Assembly: GCF_026041215.1 (NCBI RefSeq)
Contig: NZ_JAPEIQ010000011.1
Span: forward strand, 124,001-188,000
From: Hoyosella sp. YIM 151337
Lineage (GTDB): Bacteria; Actinomycetota; Actinomycetes; Mycobacteriales; Mycobacteriaceae
Direction: 5' to 3'
Length of the DNA stretch: 64,000 nt
The position numbers were made by a program, and so were the translations under genes. The notes under the pieces were generated by a model. The model ran no database searches, was not told the DNA's origin, and saw only the letters and a list, made by a program, of their open reading frames with translations. Shown here piece after piece: positions 44,348 to 53,411 of this stretch (positions within the stretch are counted from its first letter, which is position 1; each line of letters starts with the position of its first letter).

Positions 44348-44859
44348 AGGCGACGCGTTTGCGCGACCTCGCGGTCCTCGCGCTAGTCGCGTTCGTCGCC
44401 GCATGGCTCCTTGCGGGCGCGTTCTACGGCGCCTTACCGCCGATCAGACTCCTCGTGGGAGCTTCGCTTTACCCAATCGCGCTGGGCGAACTGATCTTCG
44501 GCTTCGTCATCCGGAACCGCATTGCGACTCGCCGGATAGGGATGGCCCGTGGCTACCTCAACCCCATCATTGTGGCGCGGGCAGTCGCTTTGGCCAAAGC
44601 GTCGGCGCTGGTGGGGGCCGCTGCGACGGGGGTGTGGGCAGGGCTGCTCGCGGCGATCGCACCGGATCGCGCAATCGTCCGCGCAGCCATGGAAGACCTG
44701 CCAGGTGTCGCGGTAGGTCTTGTTGGTGCGCTTGCGCTTACAGCCGCTGCACTCTGGCTTGAGCGATCCTGTCGTACCCCCGATGACGAGGATGAGGACC
44801 GCCCAGAAAATGGGGATGATCCGGACTGGGATACTGGCTGGGACAGAGACTTTCGCTGA
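44344..44859 (+). CDS. DUF3180 membrane protein (Rv3605c-like)
   Basis: GTG 44344 overlaps the folK stop, giving 171 aa. Four membrane helices are predictable (near residues 8-28, 38-58, 78-100 and 112-132), and the C-terminus is a very acidic Asp/Glu/Trp tail. The gene follows folK across the order, but a folate-related function has not been shown. Confidence 0.9.
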   Translation: MKATRLRDLAVLALVAFVAAWLLAGAFYGALPPIRLLVGASLYPIALGELIFGFVIRNRIATRRIGMARGYLNPIIVARAVALAKASALVGAAATGVWAGLLAAIAPDRAIVRAAMEDLPGVAVGLVGALALTAAALWLERSCRTPDDEDEDRPENGDDPDWDTGWDRDFR

Positions 44860-44920
44860 TTTCCGGAATCGCCGGGTCGGTTCCGCTGGTTTGTTGTCAG
44901 CCCGCGGTATTTTCGGGCGC

Positions 44921-45580
44921 ATGACTGTTCCAAGTCAGCCGCGGGTTCGGCGGCGCCGCAGGCACAAATCGCACAGTGCGCTGATCGCTGGGCTGTTCGT
45001 GCTCGCGATAGCTGCGAGTGTGTTCCTCGTCGCGAGCAACAGCGTCGAAGCGCTGCGCATCGGTGTCGTGGCGGCACTATGGGCGGCTTTCCTCGGAGCG
45101 CTAGCCGTAACGAAATACCGTAAGGAAGCCGAAGCCGACCGCGCCAAGATGCGGGATCTGCGGATGGTGTACGAGATGCAGCTTTCCCGCGAGGTCGCGG
45201 CGCGCCGGCGCCACGAGCTGACTGTGGAATCAAAACTCCGTCGTGAACTTGAAGCTGAGGTCCGCGACGACACGTCGCAGCAGCTTGCGGCGGTACAACG
45301 TGAGCTCACCTCGATCCGCGGCGCGCTCGAACACGCGTTCAGTAAAGAGATCCCGGTCAGTGCCCAGTCGGCACCCATGGCGATTGCCGCCGCTTCACAG
45401 CGTCCTCAGCAGTCTGACAACAAGCGCGAGCCCTCTGCAGCGGAACCAGCAAACGAGACGTCCGGCGACGATGTGGTCGATGTGGAGTTCGAAACCGAGT
45501 ACGAGTCACCGGCTGCGCAGCAGCGCACCGTGGCGGAGATACTCGACGACCTCAGGGCCGCAACCGGTTCAGAACGTTAG
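44921..45580 (+). CDS. DUF6779-type membrane protein with coiled coil (Rv3604c-like)
   Basis: ATG 44921 gives 219 aa: an Arg-rich cytosolic start, two close membrane helices (residues ~20-60), a long charged helix (YRKEAEADRAKMRDLRMVYEMQLSREVAARRRHELTVESKLRRELEAE) that is a probable coiled coil, and a disordered acidic tail. It sits between the folate and pantothenate genes throughout the group. Function unknown. Its last 4 bases overlap the convergent minus-strand cassette. Confidence 0.85.
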   Translation: MTVPSQPRVRRRRRHKSHSALIAGLFVLAIAASVFLVASNSVEALRIGVVAALWAAFLGALAVTKYRKEAEADRAKMRDLRMVYEMQLSREVAARRRHELTVESKLRRELEAEVRDDTSQQLAAVQRELTSIRGALEHAFSKEIPVSAQSAPMAIAAASQRPQQSDNKREPSAAEPANETSGDDVVDVEFETEYESPAAQQRTVAEILDDLRAATGSER

Positions 45581-47574
45581 CTCGCAGGCACACGCGCGCC
45601 AGCCCAGCTTTCGATCGCCATGTGACGGACGAGGTCGAGTTCCTCTATGGGGACAGACACTGTTCCCGTCGATTCGCCGGGCTCGTCATGAAAGATGTAG
45701 AGACGCGAAACCATCTGCGGAAAAGGCAGAGACGCCTCGCCGAACCTCTCACCATGGCCCTGCGTTGACACTTGGACGCCGTTGCCCCAGTTCTGGCCGC
45801 TGTCGTTGTTGGGGTTGTAGAAGTACACCCGCATCACGCCCTCCTGATCCAGTGCTGCCCGGATGAGTGTGATTGCGTGCCATCCAACGAATTCCGCGTT
45901 GCTGTCGGTGACGGCGAGCCCAGCGGGCTGGGGATGAATAATCGGCTGGTTTCCGTTGTAGAACGGGTGGTAGCTCGTATAGAACTGCCGCAAGAACTCG
46001 TCGTAGCTGGTGAGATTGCCGGTTGCCACATCGACGGCGATCATGAATTTGCTGCCGACCCACCAGCCGTGGAATTCCGGGTTGATCCAGCGATGTGGAT
46101 CTTCGCCCCGGTCCGCGACCATCCGGCCCATCTCGGCGTAGATCTTGTCGAGGTGCGGTACTAGTACGGCGGAGACTGGATCGGTATCGAGTATCGCTGA
46201 TTTCGCCAGCGCGGTGGGGAGCTCATCGGACCAGATTGGTGCGCCCTCAAAGTGCATCAGTACTTTGTCGTAACGGGCCGCCTGGTAGAGCAGGTGCAGC
46301 AGGTAGGCCGGGTCGCTGTAGGACCACATCGAGATCGCGCGGGCTGACTGGCAGGTCGGATTGTTGCCTTGCCCGATACCGAGAGGCTGTCCCAGAACCG
46401 AAATGGTCCCCGCGAGCAGGAAAACTCGCGGCGGCAGCCCGGTGCCGTATACCGCGCTGATCGCCGCGCTGGAATTCGGTGCGGGGGTCATCGCTATTTG
46501 GCGCCACAGCGCGGGTGCGATCGGGGGAGAATAAAGAATTCCGCGTTCGAGAAGGTTTGCAAGCCCGTAGAGTGCCTGCGCTGTCAGCGGGTGGATCGCC
46601 TCATTGACAAGGCGATGCACGAGATCTGTGTAGCACCGCAATGCATCTCGTCCGGTGTTACTCAGTCCGAGAGCATCCGCGAGCAACTCTGGGTAGCTGT
46701 TGTCGAGCAGCCACCGCACGAATACGGCGTGATAGTCGGACACTAGCCCGGTATCGAGCATGGCTCGTGCGAGTCCGTTGGCTTCTTGTTCGAGACCGGG
46801 CAGATCAGTCGAGTCCAGCCGGCTTCGGTATTGCTCGACGCCCGGATCGTCCCGGCAGGTTTGTGTGGGACCGAACAGGGCGCTTATCAGCCGGTCCGCC
46901 CCTAGCCGCGCTTCTCCCAAGCTTCCGGCGACGTCAGACAGCGTGACTGCGATTTGGGTGATCATCGCTTTCACGTGGCCGATCTGGATGGGTCGCTGAG
47001 AGAGTATCCGCCAGATCTCATCGATGAGATTCGCCAAGATATCGTCGAATCCGACATGGTCCAGCACAAACTGGAAGAGACGGCTGACAGCTCCGTCAAG
47101 GGCGCCCAGCCGCACGCGATCGGCCTCATTCGCTGTCGCGAAGAGGCGGTCGAGATTGAGCGCGAGCACCTGCGTCAGGAAGTGGCGTGCGCCATCGGGT
47201 GACACCCCGGGGTGGTGGGCTTGGCGAGTGGCGATCGCCAATAGCCGTAGTTCACTGAGGCATTCAAGAACGGTCGCGCGCTGGTCACCTGCCTGCAGAG
47301 TCAGCTGGACCAGCGACGGCAGCAGGCTTTCCGGGTGATCCCAGTCCGTACCTGCGAATGCCCCGGCGGAATCTAGGCGCGGGGCACGCTCGTTCAAGAA
47401 CTCGATGCCGCCGTCACGGCCCAGCACCCTGCCCGCCAGCTCGATGACGTGCGATTGCAGGTTCGCTTTCGCGAAGGGGCGCGCCTGCTCGAGCTGAGCG
47501 AGTGCGTGGTCAAACTTCTCACCAAGCCCGCCGAGTTCAGGATGGACGCTGAGGGAGTCGATCCCGGTGTTCAT
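45577..47574 (-). CDS. Unknown protein with papain-like C/H/N motifs, partner of ATP-grasp enzyme
   Basis: The 665-aa protein starts at ATG 47574 after GAGAGGAAG, 22 bases behind the ATP-grasp gene. The N-terminal ~380 residues are helical. The C-terminal part shows an ordered set resembling a papain-fold catalytic site: GQGNNPTCQSAR (oxyanion Gln and Cys, near residue 410), GWHAITLIRA (His) and YFYNPNNDSGQNWG (Asn with the WG pattern). This assignment is my inference. No signal peptide or membrane helix is seen. I do not recognise a named family. Alternatives are a transglutaminase-like or structural protein. Confidence 0.75.
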   Translation of the reverse strand: MNTGIDSLSVHPELGGLGEKFDHALAQLEQARPFAKANLQSHVIELAGRVLGRDGGIEFLNERAPRLDSAGAFAGTDWDHPESLLPSLVQLTLQAGDQRATVLECLSELRLLAIATRQAHHPGVSPDGARHFLTQVLALNLDRLFATANEADRVRLGALDGAVSRLFQFVLDHVGFDDILANLIDEIWRILSQRPIQIGHVKAMITQIAVTLSDVAGSLGEARLGADRLISALFGPTQTCRDDPGVEQYRSRLDSTDLPGLEQEANGLARAMLDTGLVSDYHAVFVRWLLDNSYPELLADALGLSNTGRDALRCYTDLVHRLVNEAIHPLTAQALYGLANLLERGILYSPPIAPALWRQIAMTPAPNSSAAISAVYGTGLPPRVFLLAGTISVLGQPLGIGQGNNPTCQSARAISMWSYSDPAYLLHLLYQAARYDKVLMHFEGAPIWSDELPTALAKSAILDTDPVSAVLVPHLDKIYAEMGRMVADRGEDPHRWINPEFHGWWVGSKFMIAVDVATGNLTSYDEFLRQFYTSYHPFYNGNQPIIHPQPAGLAVTDSNAEFVGWHAITLIRAALDQEGVMRVYFYNPNNDSGQNWGNGVQVSTQGHGERFGEASLPFPQMVSRLYIFHDEPGESTGTVSVPIEELDLVRHMAIESWAGARVPAS

Positions 47575-47596
47575 CCTGTCAGCTTCCTCTCTCGCC

Positions 47597-48820
47597 TCAG
47601 ACGTAGTAATCGAGATCTTCCTGCCGCTTCAGGAGTTCGCGCATCTCGTCGGGGTCGTCGCCGAAAAAGTAGGCAAGTCCCCAATGTGTGCCGAACGCGG
47701 TCCGCTTCGTCACTTTGTTCTCCAGCGGAGGCACAAGGTCGTGGTACTCAAAATACTCATGCTCGGCCGTCTCGGCAGGGATCTGTAGCTCGCTGACGAC
47801 GCGCCGCCGCGGATACACGCCGAAGCAACCGGCGTAGCCCTTCGCGTCCTTGACGGGCACGGGGAAGAATTCCTCGATTTCCTCTTCGGTCGTATACGGA
47901 TCGAACATCAGAACCAGCGCCTGATAGCCGTTGAACCCGTAAGCGCGTTCCAGAAGCTCGAAGACCTTGAAACCTGGCGGGCGATACGCTACTTCACCGA
48001 AGTACATTTGCCCGTCACTCGTGACGAAGTACTCCGGATGGATGAAGCCGGACTCGATATCAAAGGTATCGATCAATTTGTCGATCTCTTCGACAATGCG
48101 CGGCCGCCACTTCTCGAGTTCCGGGCTCGCTGGCACAAAAACGGAATGCCCCAGAGTCACGTACTCCGAGATGTTGAGGAAGCGAACCTGCTTCTTGTAG
48201 ATCCACGCCTCTACCGCGAATTCCCAGCCGTTCAGGTGGCTTTCGAGCAGGGCAGGAAATTCGTCAGGGGAGATGGCTGCGACGTCCTCGACGGTGCTGA
48301 TGACGCGGTGCCCGAGACAGCCGGCTTTGTCGAACGCTTTGAGATGAATGGGATCGTTCGGGTCGCCATCGAGCTTGAGAAGCGTCTGATTCACGCGTTT
48401 GAGGAAACGGACGACATCATCGGTGTCGTGGGCCTCTTCGAAGATACCGACCCGGATGCCGCCCAGCTGCGCACGGCGCTTCATCAGCGCTTTATCACGG
48501 AAAAGCAACGCTTGCCCGTGCAGGCGCGGATTGCCCTGAAGCACGGCGTTGACCGCGCCAGCCCATTCGACTGTCTCCTCGTAGAGCGGGATCGCCACGT
48601 CGACGCCCAGGTCTTTGAGAGTTTGGGCGATCTCCATAGACCGGTCATTCAAGCGCTCGAAGTTCCAGCTGATGAAGGGGATGTCATTGGCCGCGGCATA
48701 TTCTTCGGCCCACTCTGGGGCGACGACAACATACCGGCGATCAAATCGGTCGACGGCGTCGATTGCGCTGAGGCTCCAGCCAAGCAACGCCACATAGCCC
48801 TTGCTGGGATCTTTTTCCAT
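47597..48820 (-). CDS. ATP-grasp domain enzyme (carboxylate-amine ligase type)
   Basis: The 407-aa protein starts at ATG 48820. Residues 1-100 form a pre-ATP-grasp Rossmann-like domain (YVALLGWSLSAIDAV). The ATP-grasp fold follows, with LFRDKALMKRRAQLGGI, a Lys/Gly loop (LKAFDKAGCLGHRVI), the adenine-side EFAVEAWIY and the metal site HPEYFVTSDGQMYFGEVAYRPPG. In the last motif the usual Asn after the Glu is Ala. Such enzymes ligate a carboxylate to an amine or thiol using ATP; substrates here are unknown. It heads a two-gene unit with the papain-like protein. Confidence 0.85.
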   Translation of the reverse strand: MEKDPSKGYVALLGWSLSAIDAVDRFDRRYVVVAPEWAEEYAAANDIPFISWNFERLNDRSMEIAQTLKDLGVDVAIPLYEETVEWAGAVNAVLQGNPRLHGQALLFRDKALMKRRAQLGGIRVGIFEEAHDTDDVVRFLKRVNQTLLKLDGDPNDPIHLKAFDKAGCLGHRVISTVEDVAAISPDEFPALLESHLNGWEFAVEAWIYKKQVRFLNISEYVTLGHSVFVPASPELEKWRPRIVEEIDKLIDTFDIESGFIHPEYFVTSDGQMYFGEVAYRPPGFKVFELLERAYGFNGYQALVLMFDPYTTEEEIEEFFPVPVKDAKGYAGCFGVYPRRRVVSELQIPAETAEHEYFEYHDLVPPLENKVTKRTAFGTHWGLAYFFGDDPDEMRELLKRQEDLDYYV

Positions 48821-49098
48821 GCCTGCCTTTCTCGGGCCCTATTCCCGCCGGTCAGACTGATATTCCAGGACCGGAGTGTCCCAGGGCCCGTGCTGGGCTC
48901 GTCTCGTGGAACGCTCTCCACCCTGCCATGGCGTCGATCACACGCCAACTGTCCGTGCGCAGCTTTGGTGGTCACCAGGGAGCTCGGGGTGACATATTTC
49001 ACTGCCAGTAGCCTTCAAACGCGCAGCGTGGCGGGCATATCCTGGGAACGAACGTCTGGTACCTGCAAGGCAGGACTGGAACGACTGAGAGGACGACA

Positions 49099-50037
49099 GT
49101 GAGCTCCGAATTTTCGGATGAGTTCACGCGCGGCCCCATGCCTGCGCGCTTGGCGGTCGGAGTTGTGTCAGCGGGCCGCGTGGGCACCGCACTTGGCCAG
49201 GCGCTGAGCCGCGCCGGTCATGTAGTCACCGCTTGTACGGCGGTTTCCGATGCGTCGATCGCGCGGGCAGCGCGACGCCTGCCGGACGCGCGTATCTTGC
49301 CTCCCCCAGATGTGGCGACAACATCTGATCTGCTTGTTCTCGCCGTACCCGATACCGAATTGCCGGGGCTCGTTCGGGGTCTCGCCGCCTGCGATTCGGT
49401 GCGGCCCGGCACGATTGTGCTGCACACCTCCGGCGCTCATGGCATTGCGATCCTAGAACCGCTTACCAGTGCGGGTGCACGACCACTCGCCGTGCACCCA
49501 GCGATGACTTTTATCGGAACTGACGAGGACACAGCGCGCCTGCCGAATGCGTGCTTCGGCATCACCGCGGCCGATCCACTGGGTTATGCCATCGGCCAGG
49601 GCCTTGTGCTCGAAGTCGGCGGTGAACCTGTTGCGGTGAGTGAAGAGGACAGGGCGCTGTACCACGCGGCATTGGCGCATGGCGCGAATCACCTAGTCAC
49701 CCTCGTCGCCGACGCGGTCGCGGCGCTTCGTGACGCCCTCCGCGGCAACGAGCTGCTTGGTCAAGAAATTGTCGGAGATGATCCCCGCGGCCTCCCCGAG
49801 CGTGTCATCGCCCCGTTACTGTCCGCCGCACTAGATAACGTGCTGCGCCACGGCCGTGGCGCACTGACCGGGCCGGTGGCCCGAGACGATGCTGAGACTG
49901 TGGCGCGGCATCTCGCCGCCCTGGCGGAAACCGATCCGCGCATTGCGGAGAGTTACCGCACGCTGGCTCTGCGCACGGCACAGACCGCGGGTGCGGGCGC
50001 GGAAATGTTCGATGTTCTCGAGGGAGGCCGTTCCTGA
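49099..50037 (+). CDS. Rossmann-like / DUF2520 protein (Rv3603c-like)
   Basis: GTG 49099 follows GAGAGGAC and gives 312 aa. The N-terminal NAD(P)-like fold ([24 protein letters not shown]) and [19 protein letters not shown] are followed by a DUF2520 helical domain ([23 protein letters not shown]). It resembles ketopantoate reductases in overall plan, and the gene always precedes panC in this group, so a role near pantothenate synthesis is plausible but unproven. It ends one base into panC. Confidence 0.9.
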   Translation: MSSEFSDEFTRGPMPARLAVGVVSAGRVGTALGQALSRAGHVVTACTAVSDASIARAARRLPDARILPPPDVATTSDLLVLAVPDTELPGLVRGLAACDSVRPGTIVLHTSGAHGIAILEPLTSAGARPLAVHPAMTFIGTDEDTARLPNACFGITAADPLGYAIGQGLVLEVGGEPVAVSEEDRALYHAALAHGANHLVTLVADAVAALRDALRGNELLGQEIVGDDPRGLPERVIAPLLSAALDNVLRHGRGALTGPVARDDAETVARHLAALAETDPRIAESYRTLALRTAQTAGAGAEMFDVLEGGRS

Positions 50038-50978
50038 TGACAGCTGTGGGTAGCACCTTCAAAGGTGACAGGAACCTGTACTCGCCGGGAGAACTGCGTG
50101 TGCACAGTGATCCCGTGCAGATTGGCAGGATCTCGAACGCGCTGCGCGCGGTGGGCCGTCAGGTCGTGCTCGTTCCGACCATGGGTGCTCTGCATGAAGG
50201 CCACCTGGAACTTGTCCGCCACGCTAAGCGGACGCCCAATTCCGTGGTGATCGCCTCCATCTTCGTCAACCCGCTGCAGTTCGGGGCAGGCGAAGACCTC
50301 GACAAGTATCCGCGCACCCTAGATGCCGACCTTGACCTGCTGCGCGGCGAAGGTGTGGAACTCGTGTTCGCGCCGGCTGTGGCCGACATGTATCCCGACG
50401 GGCGCCGCACCATGGTGTGTGCGGGCCCGGCCGGCGATGAACTTGAAGGCGCGAGCCGGCCCGGCCACTTCGCGGGAATGCTCACCGTTGTCGCGAAGTT
50501 GTTACTGATTACCAGCCCACACTCGGCGTTTTTCGGGGAGAAGGACTATCAGCAACTGACCCTGATCCGGCAAATGGTTCGCGACCTCAACCTTGATACG
50601 CGCATCGTGGGCGTGCCGACCGTTCGCGAATCGGACGGGCTCGCGATGAGCTCACGTAATCGGTATCTCAATCAGCAGCAGCGGTCCGCAGCGACTGCGC
50701 TGTGTGCCGCTTTGGTCGCTGGCGCCCACGCGGGGCATGACGGACCGGATGCGGTGCTTGCCGCTGCGCGGGAAGTCCTCGCGGCGGAGCCGTCGCTCGA
50801 GGTCGATTACCTCGAAATCCGCAGCCCAGAGCTGGGGCCCGTACCGCCCGATGGAGGTGCGGCACGACTGCTTGTCGCGGCGCGCCTGGGCGCAACTCGT
50901 CTCATCGACAATGTCGGGCTGGTAGTGACACCAGCCGCCGCCAGCCGTTCCCGGAGCGTCACGTCGGCACACTCGTAA
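50037..50978 (+). CDS. panC: Pantothenate synthetase
   Basis: The 313-aa enzyme joins pantoate and beta-alanine with [21 protein letters not shown] is the HIGH-type nucleotide loop, [18 protein letters not shown] and [19 protein letters not shown] line the pantoate site, and [14 protein letters not shown] is the KMSKS-like signature. ATG 50037 shares a base with the upstream stop. The N-terminal ~20 residues before HSDPVQIG are extra, as in mycobacteria. panD follows after 43 bases. Confidence 0.96.
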   Translation: MTAVGSTFKGDRNLYSPGELRVHSDPVQIGRISNALRAVGRQVVLVPTMGALHEGHLELVRHAKRTPNSVVIASIFVNPLQFGAGEDLDKYPRTLDADLDLLRGEGVELVFAPAVADMYPDGRRTMVCAGPAGDELEGASRPGHFAGMLTVVAKLLLITSPHSAFFGEKDYQQLTLIRQMVRDLNLDTRIVGVPTVRESDGLAMSSRNRYLNQQQRSAATALCAALVAGAHAGHDGPDAVLAAAREVLAAEPSLEVDYLEIRSPELGPVPPDGGAARLLVAARLGATRLIDNVGLVVTPAAASRSRSVTSAHS

Positions 50979-51021
50979 GCCATCGATCACCAAGGGCCCA
51001 CTTAGAAGGAGGACCGCCCTG

Positions 51022-51459
51022 ATGTTCCGCACCATGCTCAAGTCGAAGATCCACCGCGCCACAGTGACGCAGGCCGATCTGCACTACGTCGGTTCTGTCA
51101 CGGTGGACACCGACCTGCTCGACGCCGCCGATCTCATCGAAGGCGAGAAAGTGACAATCGTCGACATCAACAACGGTGCGCGGCTCGAAACCTACGTGAT
51201 CGCTGGCGAGCGCGGCAGCGGTGTCATTGGTATCAACGGTGCCGCGGCACATCTGGTACACCCCGGCGATCTCGTCATTCTGATCGCCTACGGTGTGATG
51301 GACGATGCGGAGGCGCGGGAGTACAAGCCCAGCATCGTTTTCGTCGACGACGACAACAAGCAGGTCGAACTCGGCACGGACCCCGCGCACGCGCCTGCCG
51401 GCTCCGGGCTGAAGTCACCGCGCCAGCCCGCCGAGCCGTTCGCCGCGAGCGTCGCGTAA
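51022..51459 (+). CDS. panD: Aspartate 1-decarboxylase
   Basis: The 145-aa proenzyme cleaves itself between Gly24 and Ser25 (HYVGSVTVD) to create the catalytic pyruvoyl group, and makes beta-alanine for Pan[23 protein letters not shown] is the conserved core. The ~25-residue C-terminal tail beyond the core matches the mycobacterial enzyme. AAGGAGG ribosome site lies just ahead. Confidence 0.97.
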   Translation: MFRTMLKSKIHRATVTQADLHYVGSVTVDTDLLDAADLIEGEKVTIVDINNGARLETYVIAGERGSGVIGINGAAAHLVHPGDLVILIAYGVMDDAEAREYKPSIVFVDDDNKQVELGTDPAHAPAGSGLKSPRQPAEPFAASVA

Positions 51460-51463
51460 CACC

Positions 51464-52327
51464 GTGCTACTTACCGTCGACGCGGGTAACACCAACGTTG
51501 TCCTCGGACTTTTCGAGGGCGCCGGCCCACAGGCGCGCCTCGTAGCGGACTGGCGCGTCCGAACCGACCCGCATACGACCGCTGACGAGATGGCGCTCAC
51601 GTTCCGCGGTCTGCTCGGGCCGCTTGCCGCTCAGGTCAGTGGAGTGTCCGCGCTGTCCACCGTTCCCGCGGTCCTGGGGCAACTGCGGATCATGATGGAC
51701 CGCTACTGGCCGTCGGTGCCGCAAATCCTCGTCGAACCGGGGGTGAAGACCGGCGTGCCGCTGCTCGTGGACAATCCGAAGGAAGTGGGCGCAGACCGGG
51801 TGGTCAACGCACTCGCCGCGCACACGCTGCATCCGGGCGCGTGCATCGTCGTCGACTTTGGCACGTCGACAAGTGTGGACGTTGTGTCGCCCCGCGGTGA
51901 ATTCCTGGGTGGGGCGATCGCTCCCGGGATCGATATCTCGGTCGATGCTCTCGCGCAGCGCGCGGCAGCCCTGCGCAAGGTCGAGGTGGTGCGCCCGAGA
52001 TCGGTGATCGGTAAGAACACGGTCGAGTGTCTGCAATCCGGATTCGTGTTCGGCTTCGCTGGACAGGTCGACGGGCTGGTGCGCCGGATCATCCGAGAGT
52101 TGCCCGAGTTCCAGGAGTCGAGTGTCGCGGTGATCGCGACGGGCGGTCTGGCGCCTCTCGTTATCGACGAATGCGAGACAATCGGGTATCACGAGCCTGA
52201 TCTCACAGTCACTGGTTTGCGGCTCGTCTTTGAACGCAACCTGTCGTCACCGCGTGGTTTCCGCAGGCCTGCAGGCCCCGCAAATCACCCGCGGCCGCGG
52301 CTTTCCGGCTCGCGTCCCGCCCGCTAA
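51464..52327 (+). CDS. coaX: Type III pantothenate kinase
   Basis: The 287-aa enzyme phosphorylates pantothenate, the first step to coenzyme A, completing panC-panD-coaX. LTVDAGNTNVVLGLFEG is the phosphate-binding motif; VDNPKEVGADRVVNALAA and IVVDFGTSTSVDVVSPRGEFLGGAIAPGI supply the other acidic and Gly-rich sites. GTG 51464 is four bases after panD. A Pro/Arg-rich tail of ~20 residues ends the protein. Confidence 0.96.
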   Translation: MLLTVDAGNTNVVLGLFEGAGPQARLVADWRVRTDPHTTADEMALTFRGLLGPLAAQVSGVSALSTVPAVLGQLRIMMDRYWPSVPQILVEPGVKTGVPLLVDNPKEVGADRVVNALAAHTLHPGACIVVDFGTSTSVDVVSPRGEFLGGAIAPGIDISVDALAQRAAALRKVEVVRPRSVIGKNTVECLQSGFVFGFAGQVDGLVRRIIRELPEFQESSVAVIATGGLAPLVIDECETIGYHEPDLTVTGLRLVFERNLSSPRGFRRPAGPANHPRPRLSGSRPAR

Positions 52328-52358
52328 AAAGTATGGCGCTACCGCTAGGCCGACAAGT

Positions 52359-52454
52359 ATGGCAAAATACATCCTCGTGACACACACATCCTTCGCTGCA
52401 CGCCCACAAGGGGCTGCTTTCGTGTGTCCGGCCCAGAAGTGTTGTCTGCGCTGA
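52359..52454 (+). CDS. Cysteine-codon leader peptide (uORF)
   Basis: This short frame reads MAKYILVTHTSFAARPQGAA and ends FVCPAQKCCLR before TGA (52452-52454). From ATG 52359 it is 31 aa; from GTG 52377, which has no Shine-Dalgarno and may be leaderless, 25 aa. Three Cys codons cluster in the last eight positions, two adjacent (52440-52445), right at the 5' arm of a hairpin that can mask the next gene's ribosome site. Cysteine-rich leader peptides that sense cysteinyl-tRNA are known in mycobacteria, so this is a probable regulatory peptide. Confidence 0.7.
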   Translation: MAKYILVTHTSFAARPQGAAFVCPAQKCCLR

Positions 52455-52490
52455 ATTCGCGCACATCAACTTCATTTCTACTTCTGGGAG
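52432..52490 (+). promoter_or_regulatory. Attenuator hairpin sequestering a ribosome-binding site
   Basis: CCCAGAAGT (52432-52440) pairs perfectly with ACTTCTGGG (52480-52488). The 3' arm contains the first three bases of the Shine-Dalgarno GGGAG (52486-52490), which serves GTG 52497. The 5' arm overlaps the Gln-Lys-Cys codons of the leader peptide. A ribosome stalled on the Cys codons would keep the arm single-stranded and free the ribosome site. A ribosome finishing at 52454 would let the hairpin close. An inner GCGC stem (52448-52451 with 52459-52462) may also form. Confidence 0.72.
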
Positions 52491-52496
52491 AATTTC

Positions 52497-53411
52497 GTGG
52501 TTACCTCTACGCTGCACCGCACTCGTTTGTCACATTCGGCCGCACGCACTCGCCGTGCGTATCGCTCACGCACCACGCTGCACAGCAGGCGCGCCCGCAC
52601 ATCCGCTCCGTCGGCTCCGTTCGTCCCCGGTGCCACTAGTGCGCCGCTACTATCACTGGCTGATACCTACGCTGCCCGCGTGCTGGACGGAGAAATCGAG
52701 CCGGGCCCGCAAACGACAGCGCCGGAAGGTATACGGTGGAAGCTCGCCGACCTCAACCACGCCACTGTCTGGCTCGTCCAGTGGACAGCGGGGGTGACGC
52801 AGCGCAGGTCGGATGCTGAGGCGATTACGGTGCTTGCCGGTTCGCTTCGAGTGCAGCGCTGGGGAAACGCGGGGCATTCCGCGCGAACGGTGACCGCGGG
52901 AGGCCAGGCTGGCTTCATCGAAGGAGTCCAGCACGCGTTCACCCCAGCCGCGGACGGTTCTGCTTTCTTCGCTGTGCACGTCGTGCCAGCCCGGCAGGCT
53001 GCGCAACGTGTTCTCAGCAGCTATGAAGCGGACCGAGTGTTCGCTGATGAGGTGCAAAGCAGAGTCGCTCAGGGCGCGAAGGTAGTTGACATCCGTAATC
53101 AGGACGAACGCACCGTTCAGGGACCGCTGCTCGGCGCTATCGCGGTGAGTGCTGAGCTTCTCGAGCACCGGCTAGACCCGGCTGGTGCGCTCCGGCTTAG
53201 CGCCGCTGTCAACGCCAATGTCGAATGGATCGTCGTCTGCGCACAAGGTGACGACGCTCCTGCTGCCGTGGCTGCACTGCGCAGGCGGGGACTGCAGCGC
53301 GTGAAAGCGCTGGTCGGCGGCTTTCAGGCGCTGCGCGACGGCGGCAAACTCGACGCAGTACTAGGTGGTGTGCATAAGCACCGCGATGCCGCGGTGATGG
53401 CGGCGCACTAG
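52497..53411 (+). CDS. Cupin (cysteine dioxygenase-like) and rhodanese fusion protein
   Basis: GTG 52497 gives 304 aa. The first ~50 residues are an Arg/Ser/His-rich leader of unclear role. Residues ~50-160 form a cupin similar to cysteine dioxygenase (VLAGSLRVQRWG, HAFTP, FAVHVV), but the usual HxH metal pair is not seen (TQRRSDAEAITVL instead). Residues ~180-300 are a rhodanese domain with active-site Cys in VVCAQGDDAPAA. The pairing suggests thiol or sulfane-sulfur metabolism. Expression is probably set by the cysteine leader upstream. Its stop overlaps the convergent Asp23-like gene by 4 bases. Confidence 0.82.
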   Translation: MVTSTLHRTRLSHSAARTRRAYRSRTTLHSRRARTSAPSAPFVPGATSAPLLSLADTYAARVLDGEIEPGPQTTAPEGIRWKLADLNHATVWLVQWTAGVTQRRSDAEAITVLAGSLRVQRWGNAGHSARTVTAGGQAGFIEGVQHAFTPAADGSAFFAVHVVPARQAAQRVLSSYEADRVFADEVQSRVAQGAKVVDIRNQDERTVQGPLLGAIAVSAELLEHRLDPAGALRLSAAVNANVEWIVVCAQGDDAPAAVAALRRRGLQRVKALVGGFQALRDGGKLDAVLGGVHKHRDAAVMAAH

